From the NCBI GenBank assembly GCA_029053015.1, contig JAIDHX010000035.1, positions 1 to 64,000 on the forward strand: DNA of 64,000 nucleotides, read 5' to 3'. This stretch comes from Lachnospiraceae bacterium. GTDB taxonomy: Bacteria; Bacillota; Clostridia; Lachnospirales; Lachnospiraceae. Made by a program: the position numbers and the translations under genes. A model generated the notes under the pieces. That model saw nothing but the letters and a program-made list of their open reading frames with translations, searched no databases and was not told where the DNA came from. Of this stretch, positions 34,302-43,625 are shown in pieces (position 1 is the stretch's first letter; every line of letters begins with the position of its first letter).

Positions 34302-34330
34302 ATACTACAAGTGTACCCATTTTTTGTTAA
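34302..34330 (-). promoter_or_regulatory. Promoter of the first MBOAT module
   Basis: TTAACA (34325-34330), 17 bases, TAGTAT (34302-34307) on the minus strand, 80 bases before the DUF4358 start. Confidence 0.5.
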
Positions 34331-34446
34331 TACATACATTTTACCACATAAGTGGGGATTGCGGGAAGCAAATATCTTTGCTATACTCCTTATTGCCGAC
34401 ATTCGCACAAAAGCAGACTGCATGGAGCGGCAGGAGAAAATAATTT

Positions 34447-36003
34447 ATGAGTATTTTAAATGTAGAAAACTTAACCCATGGCTTTGGTGATCGCGCCATT
34501 TTTACCGACGTGTCTTTCCGCCTGCTCAAAGGAGAACATATCGGCTTAATCGGGGCAAACGGCGAAGGAAAGTCAACCTTTATGAGTATCATTACAGGCA
34601 GTCTTATGCCAGACGAGGGAAAAGTAGAATGGGCAAAAAATGTCCGCGTGGGCTATCTCGATCAGCACACCGTACTAAAAGAAGGCATGACACTCCGTCA
34701 AGTGCTCGCTTCCGCTTTTGATTTCCTCTTTGAGCTGGAACGCCAGATGAACGATATCTGTGACAAAATGGGCGAAGCCTCTGAAAAAGAGCTGGAGCAG
34801 TACATGGAAGAACTGGGCACCATACAGGATTTACTCACCATGCACGATTTCTATATGATTGACGCAAAAGTTGAAGAGGTTGCCAGAGCGCTTGGGCTTT
34901 TGGATTTGGGACTTGATAGGGATGTAACGGATTTGAGCGGCGGACAACGCACCAAAGTCCTGTTAGGCAAGCTTCTCTTGGAAAAACCGGATATCCTGCT
35001 GTTAGACGAGCCGACAAACTATCTTGATGCAGAGCATATTACATGGCTGAAACGGTATCTCACAGAGTACGAGAACGCTTTTATCCTGATCTCCCATAAT
35101 ATCCCTTTTCTGAACAGTGTTGTCAACTTGATTTATCATATGGACAACCAGAAGCTGACTCGCTACGTGGGAGATTACGATAAATTTCAGGAAGTCTATG
35201 CCATGAAAAAAGCGCAGTTAGAGGCTGCCTACAACAGACAGCAAAAGGAAATCGCCGAGTTAAAGGATTTTGTTTCCCGTAACAAAGCGCGGGTTTCCAC
35301 CCGCAACATGGCAATGTCCCGCCAGAAGAAGCTGGACAAAATGGAACTGATAGAGCTTGCAGGTGAAAAAGCCAAACCGGAGTTTCTCTTTCGGGAGGCG
35401 CGCACACCCGGGCGCTATATCTTCCAGACTTCAGAGCTTGTCATTGGTTACGACGAGCCCCTCTCTTCTCCACTGACGCTTGCCATGGAAAGAGGACAGA
35501 AAATTGCCCTGATTGGCTCCAACGGTATCGGAAAAACCACCTTGTTAAAGAGTATTTTAGGCCTGATTCCACCGCTTTCCGGCACTGTGGAACAGGGCGA
35601 TTACCTGCATATCGGATACTTTGAACAGGAAATGCCTTCCGGCATAGAAACCACCTGCATAGAGGAAATCTGGAAGGAATTTCCTTCCATGACGCAGTAT
35701 GAAGTGCGTTCTGCCCTTGCAAAATGCGGTCTGACCACAAAGCATATTGAAAGCAAGGTTAAAGTATTGAGCGGAGGAGAACAGGCAAAGGTACGGTTGT
35801 GCAAGCTGATAAACAGGGAAACCAATATCCTGCTTTTAGACGAGCCCACCAATCATCTGGACACGGACGCAAAAGATGCTCTGAAACAGGCATTACAAGA
35901 TTATAAAGGAAGTATTCTGATGGTCTGCCATGAGCCCGATTTTTATGCGGACTGGGCGACTGACATATGGGACTGTACCAAATGGACAACCCGCATTATA
36001 TAG
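34447..36003 (+). CDS. ABC-F family ribosome-associated ATPase
   Basis: The 518-residue protein has two ABC domains and no membrane segment. The first has GANGEGKST, LSGGQRTKV and ILLLDEPTNYLD. The second has GSNGIGKTT, LSGGEQAKV and ILLLDEPTNHLD. A charged linker (about 240-290) joins them, as in ABC-F proteins that act on the ribosomal E site. The general EttA/YkpA/Uup group is most likely. An antibiotic-resistance role is possible in this superfamily but not shown. AGGAG lies 10 bases before the ATG. Confidence 0.9.
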   Translation: MSILNVENLTHGFGDRAIFTDVSFRLLKGEHIGLIGANGEGKSTFMSIITGSLMPDEGKVEWAKNVRVGYLDQHTVLKEGMTLRQVLASAFDFLFELERQMNDICDKMGEASEKELEQYMEELGTIQDLLTMHDFYMIDAKVEEVARALGLLDLGLDRDVTDLSGGQRTKVLLGKLLLEKPDILLLDEPTNYLDAEHITWLKRYLTEYENAFILISHNIPFLNSVVNLIYHMDNQKLTRYVGDYDKFQEVYAMKKAQLEAAYNRQQKEIAELKDFVSRNKARVSTRNMAMSRQKKLDKMELIELAGEKAKPEFLFREARTPGRYIFQTSELVIGYDEPLSSPLTLAMERGQKIALIGSNGIGKTTLLKSILGLIPPLSGTVEQGDYLHIGYFEQEMPSGIETTCIEEIWKEFPSMTQYEVRSALAKCGLTTKHIESKVKVLSGGEQAKVRLCKLINRETNILLLDEPTNHLDTDAKDALKQALQDYKGSILMVCHEPDFYADWATDIWDCTKWTTRII

Positions 36004-36009
36004 GGTTGT

Positions 36010-36216
36010 TCATTTGGAGTTATGCTGTGATTCTGCGTTTTCCAATATCTCCTGCGCTTTATCAGCAGTTTTCTGGACATCGAGTTCTTCGCTGATTACA
36101 TAATATGCCCGGGAAGCCTTCGCTTTTTCTTCATTATGACAGCCTGTCAGCAGGACAAGCGGTATTACGGAAGCTATCAGCAACATTAAAATGCACTTGC
36201 CTCGGTTTCTCCTCAT
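36010..36216 (-). CDS. Small lipoprotein
   Basis: The 68-residue precursor has a basic N-terminus, a hydrophobic stretch and the lipobox LLTGC at about residue 25. The mature peptide is some 44 residues, charged and helical (KTADKAQEILENAES). No family is recognised. The ribosome-binding site is weak. It ends 6 bases from the convergent ABC-F gene. It could be part of a surface complex, or a non-conserved frame with a chance lipobox. Confidence 0.5.
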   Translation of the reverse strand: MRRNRGKCILMLLIASVIPLVLLTGCHNEEKAKASRAYYVISEELDVQKTADKAQEILENAESQHNSK

Positions 36217-36353
36217 GGTTTTTTCCCAGAACCTTTCCCCATATTTCTAAGAGCAGCAACACTACTCTTTTCTATTGTACCATCGGATAGAGAAACAAAC
36301 CACTTAAGAATTTCTTAAGAATTTTAATATTTTTGTAAAATTTGTACTGATAC

Positions 36354-38033
36354 CTATTTTACCAACTGATATCCGATGAATTTGGATAAATTAAAGCCTC
36401 TTATGCCCATATCCTTGTAATCCCGGCTCAATGCCGCCAGGTAATAGCTGCCCCAGCACTCTTCACTGCTTTTGGAACCGCCAAAGATCTCATAATAGTT
36501 GATGTGCCCACTGCCGTTCATCCCGTTCTCCACCTTTGCCTCTACTTCCGCCAGCGAAAAGCCTTCTTCCTTTAAAAATTCTGCAAGCGCCGGCGCGGCA
36601 TCCGCCGACAACCCGGCCAGATATCTGTAATCATTGTAGCTTTCAGCCCTGAAAAAGCCGCCCGAAGAATTTTCCATATTTCCCAGATTTGCCAGATTAC
36701 ATTTTGCAATCCAGTAATCCGGATGGGAAAAGGACAAAGCCAGATAACAAACTGTCACCACTACCATGCTGTATTTAAAAAGCGGAAAGGACTTTTTATA
36801 AATACTCACGATAACGCCCGTCAGCAAAATAAACAGAACCAACAGCGACCACAGCACAAATATCCTCAGGAAAGTCAGGTAAAAATGCTGAACATAAAGA
36901 ATCATTCTGTATGCGGAGGAAGCAATCATAATATAGGTACACAATGACACAACTGTCAACATTCCCTTTAAGACTTTATTTTCCTTAAAATATGCATGAC
37001 CGACAAGCACCAGTACCAGATTGATAATACAGACTATAAGCAGTTGGAAAAATCCCTGCCGCGCATATTCTGCGTAGGTATAGCCCTCCAATATCATTTT
37101 TCCCAAAAACAGAAACACGATCTGAATCCCACAAAATACCAGATAAAGAACCATAATGGGAGCAAGCACTGTGATGGCAAGCACCGCTTCTGTCTGTTTT
37201 CTTTCTCTGTACTCTTCGGAAAAAGTTTTTTTACACAGATATGCCATAATACAGTAAGCCATAAAAAACATAAATATAGCCGTAAACAGCACACCGAAAC
37301 AATCTTCCGGTACAGTTCCTAAAAACAATTTTTCTACTATTCCATACGTCATGTCGTAAAAGATGGCATCCGCGCTCATCAGCAGCAGCCCTATCACACA
37401 GAAAAGCGGAATCCCAAGTGTAATACCGATTACAATATAGATGGCAATGCCGCTGCTCTTTTTCCCGCGGCTTCTCCGATGCGCCGCCAAATCCTGAAAA
37501 GGACGCGCAATCTGCCCCAGACTTCCAAACACCGCTGCAATCACATATCCGACGTATCTGCCAAAGGTCCAGTTTTGATCTTTATAAACCTGATGCAGCA
37601 GAAAACTGATTGTCAAAACCCAAACGCCCGCCGCATTCATCGCTATAATGCGTCCGTCCGCGGTACAAAAGGTGGACAGCCCCAGCAGCAATATACTAAT
37701 CATGTAAAAAATACTGTCTTTTTTTAAGGAAATCTCTAGTTTTTTGAAACAAAAGCAGTAAAACCAGAAACTTCCTGCGAGAAAAAAAGGGTACGTGATT
37801 CCGCTGCTATTCCTGTACATGCACAGCGCATAAAAGCAGGAATACAAAATACATGCCGGCCCTAATATGGCAAAATGCTTTTTCATGTTCTCCGTCTGTT
37901 TCGTCTGCGGTCTCGGTGCCGGAAACGGTTGCCCATATACCGGCAGTCCCTGCGCCTGCTGTCCGTATACATATACCGATTGCCCATATGGCTGCTGTCC
38001 GTATACTTGTTGCCCATTCATATTTTCACTCAT
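36354..38033 (-). CDS. DUF4173/DUF4153 polytopic membrane protein
   Basis: The N-terminal 45 residues are low complexity with repeated YGQ units (QQVYGQQPYGQSVYVYGQQ) and would be cytoplasmic. About 12 transmembrane helices follow, consistent with the DUF4173 family. The last 120 residues (FFRAESYNDYRYLAGLSADA onward) form a soluble domain. The function is unknown. The start at 38033 has GGAGG 9 bases upstream and overlaps the HTH gene by 8 bases, so the pair is translationally coupled. The HTH and DUF2975 genes upstream form one operon with it. Confidence 0.75.
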   Translation of the reverse strand: MSENMNGQQVYGQQPYGQSVYVYGQQAQGLPVYGQPFPAPRPQTKQTENMKKHFAILGPACILYSCFYALCMYRNSSGITYPFFLAGSFWFYCFCFKKLEISLKKDSIFYMISILLLGLSTFCTADGRIIAMNAAGVWVLTISFLLHQVYKDQNWTFGRYVGYVIAAVFGSLGQIARPFQDLAAHRRSRGKKSSGIAIYIVIGITLGIPLFCVIGLLLMSADAIFYDMTYGIVEKLFLGTVPEDCFGVLFTAIFMFFMAYCIMAYLCKKTFSEEYRERKQTEAVLAITVLAPIMVLYLVFCGIQIVFLFLGKMILEGYTYAEYARQGFFQLLIVCIINLVLVLVGHAYFKENKVLKGMLTVVSLCTYIMIASSAYRMILYVQHFYLTFLRIFVLWSLLVLFILLTGVIVSIYKKSFPLFKYSMVVVTVCYLALSFSHPDYWIAKCNLANLGNMENSSGGFFRAESYNDYRYLAGLSADAAPALAEFLKEEGFSLAEVEAKVENGMNGSGHINYYEIFGGSKSSEECWGSYYLAALSRDYKDMGIRGFNLSKFIGYQLVK

Positions 38034-38256
38034 CGCTATTGTCCTCCTCACTTTCTTCTACATATTCTAAAATATCTCCCGGCTGGCAGGAAAGCGCCTT
38101 ACAGATTGCGTCCAAAGTGGAAAACCGGACCGCCTTTGCTTTATTATTTTTCAGGATTGATAAATTCGCCAGTGTAATATCCACCTCGCCCGCCAGCTCC
38201 GTCAATCCCTTTTTGCGCTGTGCCATCACCACATCAAGATTAATTCTTATCGCCAT
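38026..38256 (-). CDS. Small XRE-family transcription regulator
   Basis: The 76-residue protein is a single helix-turn-helix domain: LDVVMAQRKKGLTELAGEVDITLANLSILKNNKAKAVRF in pieces matches the YozG/DUF2975-associated regulators. It has an acidic tail (EESEEDNSDE). The gene lies 9 bases after a DUF2975 membrane protein gene. The two are a common pair, thought to control their own operon in response to a membrane state. The DUF4173 gene downstream would be under the same control. Confidence 0.85.
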   Translation of the reverse strand: MAIRINLDVVMAQRKKGLTELAGEVDITLANLSILKNNKAKAVRFSTLDAICKALSCQPGDILEYVEESEEDNSDE

Positions 38257-38265
38257 ACGGTCCTC

Positions 38266-38715
38266 CTAAATTGTCAAATCATTCTCCTCTTTGTAATTGA
38301 CTGCCCTCTCAAAGACAAAAGCAAGCACTTTGCTGAAAAGCCCGGCAATGATAAAGACCAAAATCACCACAAGCATGGCAATCGTCATGCAGAGTAATGT
38401 ACGCACCAGAGAAATCAACGCAATCATAAAGCTGTACGTTCCCATGCGCTGAAGGCTTACCACATTGTCATACACAAAACAGTTGTCCGCCAGTACAGTA
38501 CGGAACATCTTGCGCAGCTCACCCAAAACAGCAATTGCCAGCACACCCAGAACAAAATAAAGAATCACATATTCCGTGTAACGCGCTTCTAAATCCGGCA
38601 GGTAATTAATCAGCCACTTTGCGGAAAACGGCAATGTTATCGTCACGATAATCCCGGCAAAAAACATGAAATCCAATAAATACTTTGTTATCCGGATAAT
38701 ACTCTCTTTTTTCAT
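38266..38715 (-). CDS. DUF2975 membrane protein
   Basis: The 149-residue protein has four hydrophobic segments with the DUF2975 layout (LLDFMFFAGIIVTITLPFSA, YVILYFVLGVLAIAVLG, MIALISLVRTLLCMTIAMLV). The function is unknown. Family members stand next to small XRE regulators, as here. The ATG at 38715 is chosen because GGAGG lies 6 bases before it. Two upstream ATGs (38721, 38745) lack proper spacing. Confidence 0.8.
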   Translation of the reverse strand: MKKESIIRITKYLLDFMFFAGIIVTITLPFSAKWLINYLPDLEARYTEYVILYFVLGVLAIAVLGELRKMFRTVLADNCFVYDNVVSLQRMGTYSFMIALISLVRTLLCMTIAMLVVILVFIIAGLFSKVLAFVFERAVNYKEENDLTI

Positions 38716-38747
38716 CCGCATCCTCCTTCTATCGGAATCTTTCATAC

Positions 38748-38816
38748 AAAAAATCCCGTGCTACTCATTTACATAAATACCCATAGGGCCTCTATGCACA
38801 TGAATATAGCACGGGA
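38748..38816 (-). terminator. Terminator of the GGDEF gene
   Basis: TCCCGTGCTA (38754-38763) pairs perfectly with TAGCACGGGA (38807-38816). Six T follow on the minus strand. The 43-base interior contains a second small stem (CATAG/CTATG). It separates the GGDEF gene from the DUF2975 operon. Confidence 0.72.
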
Positions 38817-38859
38817 CTTTCCGATTGTCAATATATTTTTATTGTTTTTCAATAAATTT

Positions 38860-40545
38860 TTATTGTTTTATATTTTTATAAATTGCATAAGCATTCTTAC
38901 CGCTCTGCTTTACGCTGTACATAGCTTCGTCCGCACATTCGATTACCTTCTCGTAATCATCCGCATCCCCTGGGTAAGAAGCCGCGCCGACACTGCCGCC
39001 GATATTGTGAATCTTCCCATCCAGCTTAAAAGGTTTCGAGAACACCTGCAGACACTGATTGGCTGCGGTGTCTACAATTTTAACATTGTCGCTCTTCAGT
39101 ATCACGATAAATTCATCGCCCGCAAAACGATAAGCTGTGAGAAGCTGGGTCCGCAACGCTTTCAGCCTTGACGCCACTCCCTTTAACGCTTCGTCACCGA
39201 TAGAATGTCCATAGGTGTCATTAATATGCTTAAAATTATCAATATCCAACATAATGATTGTATAAGGCTGCTTTGCCGCTGCCGCTTCCATCAAATCATG
39301 CATAAACTTGGAACGGTTCGGCAGCCCGGTCAGGAAATCGTGATTGGAAGCATCTTCCAAATAGCTCCTTGACTCCTTCAACTCCGCCGTCAGCACTCTC
39401 TTTTTGATATTATCTACACTTGCCCATGCGCATATAATAAACAACGCCACCAGTATGATTATCGCCGGAACCAGTAACTCACGGTTTCGTTCAAAAAAGG
39501 TCGGCGCATGATTTACAAAAACAGTTTCTTCCGGCAGTGCCGAAGCCTTAATGCCAAACTTCAGCATAACAGACTCATCGATGCAGTAAATATTGGGACT
39601 GTCCACAATTACACTGACTTCTTCCGTACTCCTTTTCCCATTGATGATATCAACCGCTATCTCTGCAGCAATTTTTCCGGACTGTTCCATGGAAACGATA
39701 TTGCCGCCCAAAACACCATATCCGATTCCGCCTTCTACCATACGGAATGCCGGTACCGTAGAATACTGCGCTATCAGCTCTATCGCTTCTTTATTCGTAT
39801 AATTTCTCCCGTTGGCATCCTCCGTCATCACCACATAAATTAAAATGGTATATTCCGGCAGATGGGAAAGTTCAAATTTTAATTTTGTTTCCGTCAGCTC
39901 AGAAGTGTTCAACTCAGAAAATTCCAAATCCGGATATAAAGAAGCACTGTTATAAAAATTTCTTCGTTCCGCTTCTCCGGTAAGAGAATTGTCCAAAATA
40001 GCTACTACTTTTTTAGCTTCCGGATATATGGACAGCGCCAAATCTATATTTTTCTGAACCGACAGACTTTCTACCACACCGGTAATCATCGGATCCTTTG
40101 CAGCTTCAAGTGCAAGCTCTTCATCATTTACACCTTCAAAGACCAAAGGAATCCCTGCAAACAATTCATCACGGTATTCTAATGCAAATCTTAAAGCTGC
40201 GTCATCACCCAGAATAACTACATCATATGGCTCTACCATGGACATGCGGTAAGCAAGTACCTCTTTGAAGAGATACATTGCAACATCGTCATCCACCCGC
40301 TTGGTGTCCATAAATTCATAATCAACTACAATTCCATCAGAAATCCCCTGCTGGATTCCTTCGATTTGCAGCTGCACGGCATCCCAGGCATAAGAATAGG
40401 AACTGATAAACAGAATTCTTCCTGTGTTTGCACTTCCCGCCGCATATGTACTTGTGTGTAAACTCCAGAACAACCCTGCGCAGATAACAACACCTGCAAG
40501 CATGACAATGGCTGCCCACGCCTTTTTCTTGTATTTTGGCTTCAT
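38860..40545 (-). CDS. Diguanylate cyclase with extracellular ABC-type substrate-binding sensor
   Basis: A signal-anchor (11-35) leads into an extracellular domain (about 40-350) of the ABC-sub-bind type, RILFISSYSYAWDAVQLQIE to ANGRNYTNKEAIELIAQYS. A transmembrane helix near 365-385 (LVPAIIILVALFIICAWA) and a cytoplasmic GGDEF domain follow. The active site reads AGDEF in YRFAGDEFIVIL, a functional variant. The RxxD inhibitory site is absent. The protein would make cyclic di-GMP in response to a bound small molecule. It is probably transcribed alone, with a terminator after it. Confidence 0.87.
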   Translation of the reverse strand: MKPKYKKKAWAAIVMLAGVVICAGLFWSLHTSTYAAGSANTGRILFISSYSYAWDAVQLQIEGIQQGISDGIVVDYEFMDTKRVDDDVAMYLFKEVLAYRMSMVEPYDVVILGDDAALRFALEYRDELFAGIPLVFEGVNDEELALEAAKDPMITGVVESLSVQKNIDLALSIYPEAKKVVAILDNSLTGEAERRNFYNSASLYPDLEFSELNTSELTETKLKFELSHLPEYTILIYVVMTEDANGRNYTNKEAIELIAQYSTVPAFRMVEGGIGYGVLGGNIVSMEQSGKIAAEIAVDIINGKRSTEEVSVIVDSPNIYCIDESVMLKFGIKASALPEETVFVNHAPTFFERNRELLVPAIIILVALFIICAWASVDNIKKRVLTAELKESRSYLEDASNHDFLTGLPNRSKFMHDLMEAAAAKQPYTIIMLDIDNFKHINDTYGHSIGDEALKGVASRLKALRTQLLTAYRFAGDEFIVILKSDNVKIVDTAANQCLQVFSKPFKLDGKIHNIGGSVGAASYPGDADDYEKVIECADEAMYSVKQSGKNAYAIYKNIKQ

Positions 40546-40629
40546 ATCTTTATCCCCAATCCTTAATAATCCCCCTGTTTTCCCTCTTTGGAAACCCCAA
40601 TTATATAAATTATATCACACTTCTGCGTA

Positions 40630-41088
40630 TTATACATCTATAATCGGAACTTTTTTGTAACCCCTGCTCTTTTTGATATCTTTCACCATATCCTTTGTAA
40701 TCTCGGAATCCACAAGAATTTCTTCCCCTGAAACCAAATCCCTTATCCAGAATTCGTAACTGTTGTCCACAGACATAATTCCTTTGGGCTTCTTTGCTAA
40801 AATATGTTTCGCATAGGCTTCAAATTCCTGACGATACCCATCGCCGCTATCTACCATTTCCGCCTTGGCCTCTTTATTTTTCAACTCCACGCCTCTTCCG
40901 CATACCGGACACATTTTGAAATAAGTTTTCTTTACGGGAAAAAGCGGTATGTACTCCAAGTGCGCCCACACAGTGTTCTTTACATATCCCTTTTTATATA
41001 CTCTGTGGCAGAAAGGACATTCCTCCCTTTGTCCGAAGTAACCCGCCAGTTTTGTAAAGACATGAGTTCCATAAACAATGACTGCCAT
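40630..41088 (-). CDS. Zinc-ribbon protein of unknown function
   Basis: The 152-residue protein has two CxxC pairs, CPFCHRVY at about 24 and CPVCGRGV at about 60, which form a zinc ribbon. The region between, TVWAHLEYIPLFPVKKTYF, is typical of short zinc-ribbon proteins whose N-terminus lies near the membrane. The C-terminal half is charged with no recognised fold. GGAG lies 9 bases before the ATG. No functional link to its neighbours is evident. Confidence 0.65.
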   Translation of the reverse strand: MAVIVYGTHVFTKLAGYFGQREECPFCHRVYKKGYVKNTVWAHLEYIPLFPVKKTYFKMCPVCGRGVELKNKEAKAEMVDSGDGYRQEFEAYAKHILAKKPKGIMSVDNSYEFWIRDLVSGEEILVDSEITKDMVKDIKKSRGYKKVPIIDV

Positions 41089-41169
41089 AGTTCCATTCTC
41101 CTCTTCCGTTTCCTATTAACTATAGTGTACTACTAATTTATGAAAAAATCTATTACTAATTCTCCGTTC

Positions 41170-41946
41170 TCAGTAAACTTTTTGCATACGGTAGAGTTGA
41201 AAGGCATTCTGCCATGTAATTTCCTCTACCTGTTCCGGCAATAATTGCTTTATTCGGGCAATTTCGTTGATAACAAGCGGAAGTTTGGACGAATCATTCC
41301 GTTTTCCCCTGTTCGGTTCCGGCGCCAGATACGGGCTGTCCGTTTCCACTACAATCCGCTCCATGGGAATGTATTCCACCGCTTCCTTCAGTTTTTTGGC
41401 ATTTTTAAAAGTTACTACCCCGCCGATTCCGATGTAAAAGCCCATTTTCAGAAAAATTTCCGCAGTCTCCTTCGTATAGGAAAAACAATGGACAACACCG
41501 CCGATTTCTTCCGCGTGCTCCGCCTTCATAATTTCTATGGTGTCCATCGCCGCATCTCGAGAATGGATTACCACGGGCAGGTGAAGCTCCTTCGCAAGCT
41601 GTAACTGCCTGGCAAACCACTTTTTTTGTATCTCCCGCTCCGGCTCCTGCCAGTAGTAGTCCAGTCCGATTTCCCCTACCGCTACACACTTTGCATGACG
41701 GCATTGTTCTCTTAACCTTGCAAACAAAGCTTCGTCCAAAGCCGCCGTCTCACTGGGATGAATCCCCAGCGCTCCATAGACAAAATCATATTTTTCCATC
41801 AGCTCTATCGTAGTCCGGCAGGATTCCGGACTCGCCCCCACATTGACTACCCTGCCGATTCCGTTTTCGGGAAGCGTTTTCAGCAGCCTGTCCCGGTCTT
41901 CCGTGAAGGCCTCATCGTCATAATGCGCATGTGTCTCAAATATCAT
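41170..41946 (-). CDS. tatD: TatD family metal-dependent hydrolase
   Basis: This 258-residue TIM-barrel amidohydrolase acts as a DNase in characterised relatives. Metal and catalytic motifs are present: ETHAHYDDEAF at the start, GEIGLDYYW, HSRDA, VHCFSYT and ETDSPYLAPEP. The start at 41946 has AAGGAG 6 bases upstream. The longer frame to 41988 enters the tRNA-Lys terminator and is rejected. It probably depends on read-through or a promoter near the terminator. Confidence 0.92.
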   Translation of the reverse strand: MIFETHAHYDDEAFTEDRDRLLKTLPENGIGRVVNVGASPESCRTTIELMEKYDFVYGALGIHPSETAALDEALFARLREQCRHAKCVAVGEIGLDYYWQEPEREIQKKWFARQLQLAKELHLPVVIHSRDAAMDTIEIMKAEHAEEIGGVVHCFSYTKETAEIFLKMGFYIGIGGVVTFKNAKKLKEAVEYIPMERIVVETDSPYLAPEPNRGKRNDSSKLPLVINEIARIKQLLPEQVEEITWQNAFQLYRMQKVY

Positions 41947-41971
41947 GGTAAACTCCTTTGCCTTGTTATAC

Positions 41972-42018
41972 AAAAGAAAAAGCACCAACCCCCGAGATTA
42001 ACTCGAAAATCGGTACTT
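41972..42018 (-). terminator. Terminator of tRNA-Lys
   Basis: The outer stem 41980-41986 with 42012-42018 (one G-T pair) encloses an inner CGAG/CTCG stem. A T-rich tail (complement of 41972-41980) follows on the minus strand. Confidence 0.6.
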
Positions 42019-42021
42019 CCG

Positions 42022-42094
42022 TGCGCCGCCAGGGGCTCGAACCCTGGACACCCTGATTAAGAGTCAGGTGCTCTACCAACTGAGCTAGCGGCGC
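42022..42094 (-). tRNA. tRNA-Lys(CTT)
   Basis: The 73-base cloverleaf reads GCGCCGC from 42094, pairs with GCGGCGC, and ends in discriminator A at 42022. The anticodon loop CTCTTAA gives CTT, decoding AAG lysine. The D arm (GCTCAGTTGGTAGAGC) and the T loop TTCGAGC are normal. No CCA is encoded. Confidence 0.96.
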
Positions 42095-42126
42095 TTATAT
42101 GTGAAATGTTTCACAACGCAAGTGTT

Positions 42127-42155
42127 ATTATATTATATTGATTTGCTGTTGACAA
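42127..42155 (-). promoter_or_regulatory. Promoter of tRNA-Lys
   Basis: TTGTCA (42150-42155), 17 bases, TATAAT (42127-42132) on the minus strand, about 33 bases ahead of the tRNA. Confidence 0.75.
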
Positions 42156-42183
42156 GTACTTTTTTAAGATTTTTGTAAATTTA

Positions 42184-42645
42184 TTAATTTTTTCTGCTGT
42201 TTTCCCCTTTATTCGGGAATAATTGGTTATTTTTACAGCTTTTGCAGTAGCCGTACAGCTCGAGTTTATGCCCTGTGACCAAAAATTCGTCTGATTCTGC
42301 GGCAAGATGCAGGTGTTCAAAGGGACATGCCTGCAAGGGCATCTTCTTATGGCAGCCCAAACAGACCGCGTAATGGGTATGCCCGTTTCGCTTCCACTCG
42401 TACATCACTGTGTCTTCGCCCATAAAGGTACTTTTTTCCACATAGCCTTTTTCTTCAAACGCCGTCAAGATACGATAGATTGTCGAAACGGCATAGCTGC
42501 CTTCGCTGCTGCTCTGTAAAATCAGGTTGTATATCTGCACTGCGCTCAACGGCTCTTCCGATGCAGATAACACTTCATATACAGCTTTGCGCTGTTTTGT
42601 CCATTTTATTCCTGCCGGATACACAAAATTATTTTCCACCATCAT
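42184..42645 (-). CDS. Fur family metal-responsive repressor
   Basis: A winged-helix DNA-binding half (KWTKQRKAVYEVLSASEEPL, YAVSTIYRILTAFEEKGYVE) is followed by a metal-binding half with HTHYAVCLGCHK and YCKSCK, two CxxC pairs for structural zinc. It may be a zinc (Zur-like) or iron regulator; the specificity cannot be read from sequence. The start at 42645 has GAGG 6 bases upstream. The 10-helix exporter gene precedes it in the same direction, and a dyad upstream of that gene is a candidate site for this repressor. Confidence 0.85.
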   Translation of the reverse strand: MMVENNFVYPAGIKWTKQRKAVYEVLSASEEPLSAVQIYNLILQSSSEGSYAVSTIYRILTAFEEKGYVEKSTFMGEDTVMYEWKRNGHTHYAVCLGCHKKMPLQACPFEHLHLAAESDEFLVTGHKLELYGYCKSCKNNQLFPNKGENSRKN

Positions 42646-42702
42646 TTTATACCTCATGTATAATATAGGAATCTCTTCACAAGTCCCCGCCGCCAAATAA
42701 AC

Positions 42703-43563
42703 TCACACAATGGAAAAGCCCGTCAGTTCCATCAGCAGACCTGCAGCTACGCCGATGCCGTAGAGAAGCAGCACGATTCCTGCATTTTCCTTTTTGCTCT
42801 TGTTTGCCCGAAACAATACCAGTATGCCCACACCTGCGCCCGCAAGCAAACCGGTCATACAGGCGGCAAAGCTCATGGCGCCCTCCAGATACAGCCTCGT
42901 GATTACCACGGAAGAAGCACAGTTCGGTATCAGCCCGACCAGTCCCGCAAGCAGTTCGCCTATCACCGGTTTATTTAAAAGCAGTCCTTTTAAAACGTCT
43001 TCTCCCCAAAAATGAAGTACTATATTTAATAGGAAAGATACCAACAGAATAAACAACATAATTTTTATGGTATGAACCACAGCAGATTTCAGTATTCCCC
43101 CGCCTTCATCACAATGGCAGTGGTCATGCTCGCACATTTCATGGATATGGTCGTGTTCTGCTTTTTTCGGACGTATTACCATATCTATCAGAAAACCGGC
43201 GACAATACCGATTACCGCTTTGACAGCCAGTATCTTCAAAATGGGAGCAATGCCAAACCTGTCTGCCTCGGATATCAGAATCGGAAGCATCTCGTCAGAA
43301 GTAGACAGGAATACGGCAATCAGAGTGCCTAAAGTAATCACCCTTCCCGCATAGAGACCTGCTGCTGCCGCGGAAAATCCGCATTGCGGCACAGCGCCCA
43401 GCACGCCGCCAAACAGAGGTCCCAGACGTCCGCCCTTCTGCACCAGATTTTTGGCTCTGTCCGCCGTTTTATGCTCCAGATATTCCATTGCCAGATATGT
43501 TAAAAACAAAAAGGGTATCAATCTGGCGCTGTCCACCAAAGTGTCTAAAATGACATCCCACAT
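42703..43563 (-). CDS. Putative heavy-metal exporter (10-helix ArsP_2/DUF2899-like)
   Basis: The 286-residue membrane protein has two similar halves, each with about four or five helices: FGGVLGAVPQCGFSAAAAGLY in the first and LAGLVGLIPNCASSVVITRLY in the second, matching the Cys-containing motif of this family. The loop between them is rich in His and Cys (EHDHIHEMCEHDHCHCDEGG), suited to binding metal such as zinc or manganese. The Fur-family gene follows directly. The start at 43563 has GAGGA 7 bases upstream. Export of a divalent metal is inferred; the metal is not known. Confidence 0.72.
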   Translation of the reverse strand: MWDVILDTLVDSARLIPFLFLTYLAMEYLEHKTADRAKNLVQKGGRLGPLFGGVLGAVPQCGFSAAAAGLYAGRVITLGTLIAVFLSTSDEMLPILISEADRFGIAPILKILAVKAVIGIVAGFLIDMVIRPKKAEHDHIHEMCEHDHCHCDEGGGILKSAVVHTIKIMLFILLVSFLLNIVLHFWGEDVLKGLLLNKPVIGELLAGLVGLIPNCASSVVITRLYLEGAMSFAACMTGLLAGAGVGILVLFRANKSKKENAGIVLLLYGIGVAAGLLMELTGFSIV

Positions 43564-43625
43564 AACTACATCCTCTTTTCCAAGACTACACATTTCCAAA
43601 ACAACAATCCAGTTGCAGCCCTGTC

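Noticed and set aside
38754..38816. Cyclic di-GMP riboswitch beside the GGDEF gene
   Set aside because: The conserved GEMM core is not present. The structure lies downstream of the gene and ends in a T-run, so it is a terminator.
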